64,000 nucleotides of DNA, taken from positions 186,001 to 250,000 of the forward strand of contig JACJVW010000001.1 of NCBI GenBank assembly GCA_020637435.1. Reading direction: 5' to 3'. Position numbers and translations under genes: made by a program. This DNA is from Candidatus Woesearchaeota archaeon (lineage in GTDB: Archaea; Nanobdellota; Nanobdellia; Woesearchaeales; JACJVW01). Positions within the stretch are counted from its first letter, which is position 1. Every line of letters starts with the position of its first letter. Below are positions 61,283-64,000 of this stretch, one piece after another. Below the pieces are notes generated by a model. The model was not told where the DNA came from, made no database searches, and saw only the letters and a list, made by a program, of their open reading frames with translations.

Positions 61283-61399
61283 CCTATCCCCCGAAATGTA
61301 CGGAATGAGATTGTTTTTGCCAAAGGATGGAGAAGCTAAGCTTGTCAATCTCTTCTAACAAGATCAAAGGCAAAAACAACAAGCATTGAGGGGGATAGG
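61283..61399. ncRNA. Candidate structured RNA (long-range stems, possible pseudoknot)
   Basis: CCTATCCCCC (61283-61292) pairs with GGGGGATAGG (61390-61399), and inside that TTGTTTTTGCC (61311-61321) pairs with GGCAAAAACAA (61369-61379). Apical pieces AGAAG/CTTCT and CTTGT/ACAAG are interleaved, as in an H-type pseudoknot; an alternative GAGATTG/CAATCTC pairing also exists. It lies between divergent genes. TATA-like elements lie on both sides (61268-61278; 61420-61428), so the strand is not decided. No protein-coding frame fits. Confidence 0.55.
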
Positions 61400-61419
61400 C
61401 CAATAGATGGACGCAAAAA

Positions 61420-61428
61420 CAATATAAA
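61420..61428 (+). promoter_or_regulatory. TATA box of the methyltransferase gene
   Basis: CAATATAAA is about 27 nt before the ATG at 61451. On the other strand it could drive the RNA candidate at 61283-61399. Confidence 0.5.
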
Positions 61429-61450
61429 CCCCTCCGGCCAACCCATTTCC

Positions 61451-62119
61451 ATGCTTATTAAAGACCTCGCAATCGGCTGCTACGTCGCTTTCTTCCGGAA
61501 AATCCTGGGTATACGACTCACCATGCCGATGATGAAACAGCGCGAAATCCGCATCATTCGGGAACTCATCATCAGACGTAATCCCAAAAAAGTGCTCGAA
61601 TGGGGAAGCGGCATCAGTACCATCTACTACCCCAAGCTCCTCAAGCAAGGAGAATGGCATGCCATCGAACATGACAAGGGCTGGTGCAAACTCCTAAGCA
61701 AACGCCTAGGACCCAAAGCAAAAGTCCATCACGCAGCCTACAACAAATCCTACAAGAGCGATGGCACCTACGAAGACTTCAAAGAATACGTAGACCTGCC
61801 GCAAACAATAGCTAAAGAATTCGACCTTATCCTGGTTGACGGAAGAGCCCGTGTAGCATGCCTCAAGAAAGCAAAATCACTTCTTGCAAAAGACGGCGTC
61901 ATTATTCTCCATGACGCCAACCGCGACGAATACCGCATCAACCTTGGTCTCCCAAATGAAACCTTCCTTGACCAGTCAGGAACACATGGCGGAATCATGG
62001 TCTACGCCAACAACCTCGACAAAATTCTCAACATCAGTCGCCACAAGAAAGATTGGGCTCGCTACAGGACTTATGGAAAGATACCTATAATCGGAAGATT
62101 TCTGCTGCTCGCTTCGTAA
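61451..62119 (+). CDS. Class I SAM-dependent methyltransferase
   Basis: 222 residues: KKVLEWGSGISTIYYPKLL is motif I (the GxGxS-type SAM loop), IEHDKGWC the acidic motif II region, and FDLILVDGRARVACLKKAKSLLAKDGVIILHDA motif IV/post. An N-terminal hydrophobic helix (LAIGCYVAFFRKIL) may tether it to the membrane. The target is unknown; related proteins act on small molecules or glycans. Confidence 0.85.
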   Translation: MLIKDLAIGCYVAFFRKILGIRLTMPMMKQREIRIIRELIIRRNPKKVLEWGSGISTIYYPKLLKQGEWHAIEHDKGWCKLLSKRLGPKAKVHHAAYNKSYKSDGTYEDFKEYVDLPQTIAKEFDLILVDGRARVACLKKAKSLLAKDGVIILHDANRDEYRINLGLPNETFLDQSGTHGGIMVYANNLDKILNISRHKKDWARYRTYGKIPIIGRFLLLAS

Positions 62120-62218
62120 TGCCCATCATATTTATATAGGGAGGCCTCTTCATATACAGCACGAAGATGTTTTCTTTATTAGGCAAGACTAATTCTGATA
62201 CATTTTGGGAGTTTTACA

Positions 62219-62404
62219 ATGAGACGAGACGATAGAAATCAAAGACAGGGAAATTTTAGGAACAATAATTTTAGATCAGGTCCAAGAGAGATGCACGAAG
62301 CTACCTGTGCAGACTGCGGCGCATCATGCCAAGTACCATTCGTACCAAAAGAAGACCGACCAGTATACTGCAGAGACTGCTTCGCCAAGCACAGAACCTT
62401 CTAA
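62219..62404 (+). CDS. Small zinc-binding protein with basic Asn/Arg-rich N-terminus
   Basis: 61 residues: a disordered basic N-terminus (RRDDRNQRQGNFRNNNFRS), then CADCGASCQVPFVPKEDRPVYCRDC, a CxxC...CxxC knuckle typical of small archaeal/CXXC zinc proteins that bind nucleic acid. ATTTATATAG near 62130 is about 90 nt upstream, so there is a long 5' leader, unlike the leaderless genes around. Confidence 0.78.
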   Translation: MRRDDRNQRQGNFRNNNFRSGPREMHEATCADCGASCQVPFVPKEDRPVYCRDCFAKHRTF

Positions 62405-62410
62405 AAAGTG

Positions 62411-62569
62411 ATGCTCTGTAGACAATGCAAGGGAACTGATATACGATCAAGAAGAAATTATTCCCACGGCAATAAATCCGGTGGAACCACAACCCTCATC
62501 TGCAAAAGTTGCGGATCCGTCGATATTGAAGTGAAATCTGAGAATACCAGATTTAAAAGAAGAAGATAG
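62411..62569 (+). CDS. Small zinc-ribbon protein (52 aa)
   Basis: 52 residues starting ATG at 62411, six bases after the previous stop: LCRQCKG at the start and LICKSCGSVDIE in the middle form a zinc ribbon; the tail is basic (TRFKRRR). The two small zinc proteins are probably co-transcribed. Its stop abuts the stop of the convergent dioxygenase gene. Confidence 0.7.
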   Translation: MLCRQCKGTDIRSRRNYSHGNKSGGTTTLICKSCGSVDIEVKSENTRFKRRR

Positions 62570-63382
62570 TCAGCTAAAAAGGACGCTTCGCATAGAGACC
62601 GTCTTCGTCTGGTAACCCTCAAAGACAGTAACAGCCTTATCCTCATCTGCTACAAGTCCGACTATATATACCAAAGGCAGATAGTGATCCAGGGTAGGGT
62701 GAGCCCATGTAAAGTTGGGCAGATCCATCTCCACCACACGCGAGAATGCTTTCTTTGCCAACACCTCTTGCATCTCCTTGTCAAAAGCGATAGCACGAGC
62801 ATCCACTTCTGTTGCATCCCATTGAGCTTCGCGAAGATTATGTGTCAGACTTCCACTGCCGATGATCAGCACTCCCTCATCCCGAAGCGGCTGCAACTTC
62901 TTCGCCAGTGCATAATGATATGCCACGGGCTGATTAAGATTTATACTCAACTGCACCACAGGAATATCCGCATCAGGAAACATATGGTACAAAGGAGTCC
63001 ATGCGCCGTGGTCAAGCCCACGTTCGTCGCAACCCACACCTAGCAATTCACTGACCCGCTTGGAAAGTTCGGTTGAACCCAAAGCCTTATACTCCAATCT
63101 GTACAATTCATCCGGAAACCCGTAGAAATCATGAATCGTCTCCGGCTCTGCAGAGCAGCTTACCTTTGTCCCGTCTAGCCAATGAGCTGATGCAACCAAA
63201 ATTGCTTTTGGTTTAGGGATATTCAACCCGACCTGCTGCATAGCAGAACTAAATCCGGAATCATCAATAACACTCATCGGACTGCCATGCGACACAAACA
63301 AAACCGGCATACGTTCCTTCGTTTCCATATTCTCACCAGTGCATCCCACCAACAACAATAGAACTAATGGAACATACCACAT
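62570..63382 (-). CDS. Extradiol dioxygenase (DODA/LigB-like) with lipoprotein-type signal
   Basis: 270 residues. The catalytic part VLFVSHGSPMSVIDD, ILVASAHWLDG, LDHGAWTPLYHMFPDADIPVVQLSIN and LIIGSGSLTHNLREA matches the 4,5-DOPA extradiol dioxygenase family, with metal-binding His residues in SHGSP, SAHW and LDHGAW. It ring-cleaves catechols in relatives. Unusually the start is preceded by a LLLLVGC lipobox-like signal; TATA TCTTATTAATG (near 63402-63412) is 25 nt upstream of that first ATG, so the signal is probably real. An alternative start at METKERM would be cytoplasmic. Confidence 0.84.
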   Translation of the reverse strand: MWYVPLVLLLLVGCTGENMETKERMPVLFVSHGSPMSVIDDSGFSSAMQQVGLNIPKPKAILVASAHWLDGTKVSCSAEPETIHDFYGFPDELYRLEYKALGSTELSKRVSELLGVGCDERGLDHGAWTPLYHMFPDADIPVVQLSINLNQPVAYHYALAKKLQPLRDEGVLIIGSGSLTHNLREAQWDATEVDARAIAFDKEMQEVLAKKAFSRVVEMDLPNFTWAHPTLDHYLPLVYIVGLVADEDKAVTVFEGYQTKTVSMRSVLFS

Positions 63383-63436
63383 TAAGCAAAAGACGCATAG
63401 ACCATTAATAAGACTTATGCATGCAAAGAAAAATGG

Positions 63437-63542
63437 CGCCTCTGGTCAGACTCGAACTGACGACCTCGCGGTTTCGGACCACGATTGCATAAGCAAACAT
63501 GCGGCTAACAGCCGCGCGCTCCACCTACTAAGCTACAGAGGC
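63437..63542 (-). tRNA. tRNA-Asn (anticodon GUU) with 33-nt intron
   Basis: Read on the minus strand, the acceptor GCCTCTG pairs with CAGAGGC and the discriminator is G. The anticodon stem CGCGG pairs with CCGCG once a 33-nt intron (63473-63505, canonical 37/38 position) is removed; the loop is then CTGTTAA. The T arm is GTCAG-TTCGAGT-CTGAC. CCA is encoded (63434-63436), unlike tRNA-Pro. A good TATA box (63565-63577) lies about 25 nt upstream. Confidence 0.93.
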
Positions 63543-63564
63543 ATCTGCTCAATGGAGCGCCAAG

Positions 63565-63577
63565 CGCTTTTTAAAGT
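63565..63577 (-). promoter_or_regulatory. TATA box of tRNA-Asn
   Basis: ACTTTAAAAAGCG on the minus strand lies about 28 nt before the tRNA 5' end at 63542. Confidence 0.5.
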
Positions 63578-63612
63578 TTATGGTTACTAAGAGTTATGAC
63601 AGAGTTGTCAGG

Positions 63613-64000
63613 TTAGAATGGATCAGTGATACCCGGCGCAGGATAGCCAAGTTCTTTTCTGGCGTTTGCCATGTGCTGAGCGTAGCTTAAAAAAGCGATA
63701 GTATTGGTGATACGCCTCGCACCTTTACGCTGCAATTCCTCAGGCATGCCCGCGAACAGCTCAAGCGGAACTGCTTTATCCAGATTCCCCTGAAGCAGAT
63801 AAGCGGCAGAATCCTTCATGCCTTGCCTCATACTTTTTGCGTACATCCCCTCAGTAGCTCTTAACACCGAAGTTGGACCTACTTCACAGACTTGGTTAAT
63901 ATGCTCACGCATCTGTGGAGTAAGCTCATCCTGATGGTAATGCTTTAGAAACACTTCAAAGAGGTCTTCTTCCAGTCGGTGCGCCCTAGCAACATACGGA
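63613..64000 (-). CDS. Hypothetical protein, N-terminus beyond the right edge
   Basis: The frame stays open to the window edge (PYVARAHRLEEDLFEVF upstream of the GTG at 63954), so the gene is partial and the GTG is probably internal. The visible 129 residues are helical, with PGITDPF at the end. No family recognised. It ends 70 nt from tRNA-Asn. Confidence 0.55.
   Translation of the reverse strand, partial: PYVARAHRLEEDLFEVFLKHYHQDELTPQMREHINQVCEVGPTSVLRATEGMYAKSMRQGMKDSAAYLLQGNLDKAVPLELFAGMPEELQRKGARRITNTIAFLSYAQHMANARKELGYPAPGITDPF

Noticed and set aside
61283..61399. Possible 5S rRNA because of AAGCTAAGC in the apical part
   Set aside because: Helix arrangement and lengths do not fit 5S, and the remaining conserved 5S sequences are missing.

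Overview
This window is archaeal chromosome, most likely from a DPANN-type lineage such as Woesearchaeota (lineage is inference). The evidence is archaeal information-processing genes (archaeal-type AlaRS, L37Ae, RNA polymerase subunit P, KEOPS Pcc1, prefoldin beta, UPF0147, XPD-like helicase), two tRNA genes with anticodon-loop introns, and TATA boxes about 25 nt upstream of start codons in front of most first genes, which fits leaderless transcription. No rRNA and no CRISPR array were seen.

Layout. 1-5.6 kb: end of alaS, a rhomboid protease, intron-bearing tRNA-Pro, three tandem RNA-like hairpin repeats, the overlapping operon rpl37ae-rpoP-pcc1-pfdB-UPF0147, and an MscS channel with a secreted protein. 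5.7-8.2 kb: a His-Xaa-Ser type radical-SAM locus (hxsB plus two hxsD-like genes) preceded by an inverted/direct repeat element and a winged-helix gene. 8.5-19 kb: XPD helicase, argS, a phosphoribosyltransferase/peptide-deformylase-like pair, dsbB, an ABC transporter, secreted Cys-rich proteins, and a Fur-type regulator divergent from a ZIP transporter across a Fur-box-like palindrome. 19-34 kb: RimK-like ligase, a DUF1295/CFA-synthase pair, a split RND exporter with its surface partner, a PurD-like ATP-grasp enzyme, a GNAT-M32 carboxypeptidase fusion, a Tat-exported protease, a MORN-like lipoprotein, DUF2202 and pyrophosphatase.

34-50 kb is an accessory/defence region: RelE/RHH and MNT/HEPN toxin-antitoxin pairs, a PD-(D/E)XK-like protein, an operon of a double-AAA+ ATPase with two near-identical small acidic proteins and a TPR protein, then (divergent) a CARF-winged-helix regulator, a NucS/DUF5655-like nuclease, a UvrD-PD-(D/E)XK helicase-nuclease, an EVE protein and a complete type III restriction-modification pair, ending in a frameshifted nuclease remnant. 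From about 40.7 to 49.7 kb the DNA is clearly more AT-rich than its flanks, and several internal starts use Shine-Dalgarno sequences (GGTGAT), which suggests horizontal transfer.

50-64 kb: a protein of about 14 mTERF-like helical repeats (unexpected in an archaeon), DUF3800, a PepSY-like protein, a membrane/HTH pair, an NYN nuclease, a decayed gene, TrkAH potassium uptake, a glycosyltransferase, a strong candidate structured RNA, a methyltransferase, two tiny zinc proteins, a lipoprotein-like extradiol dioxygenase, intron-bearing tRNA-Asn and a partial gene at the right edge.

The best candidates for undescribed biology are the HxsB/HxsD locus without an obvious target peptide, the AAA+/duplicated-small-protein/TPR operon facing a CARF regulator, the mTERF-like repeat protein, and the structured RNA elements at 2.9-3.1, 7.7-7.9 and 61.3 kb.
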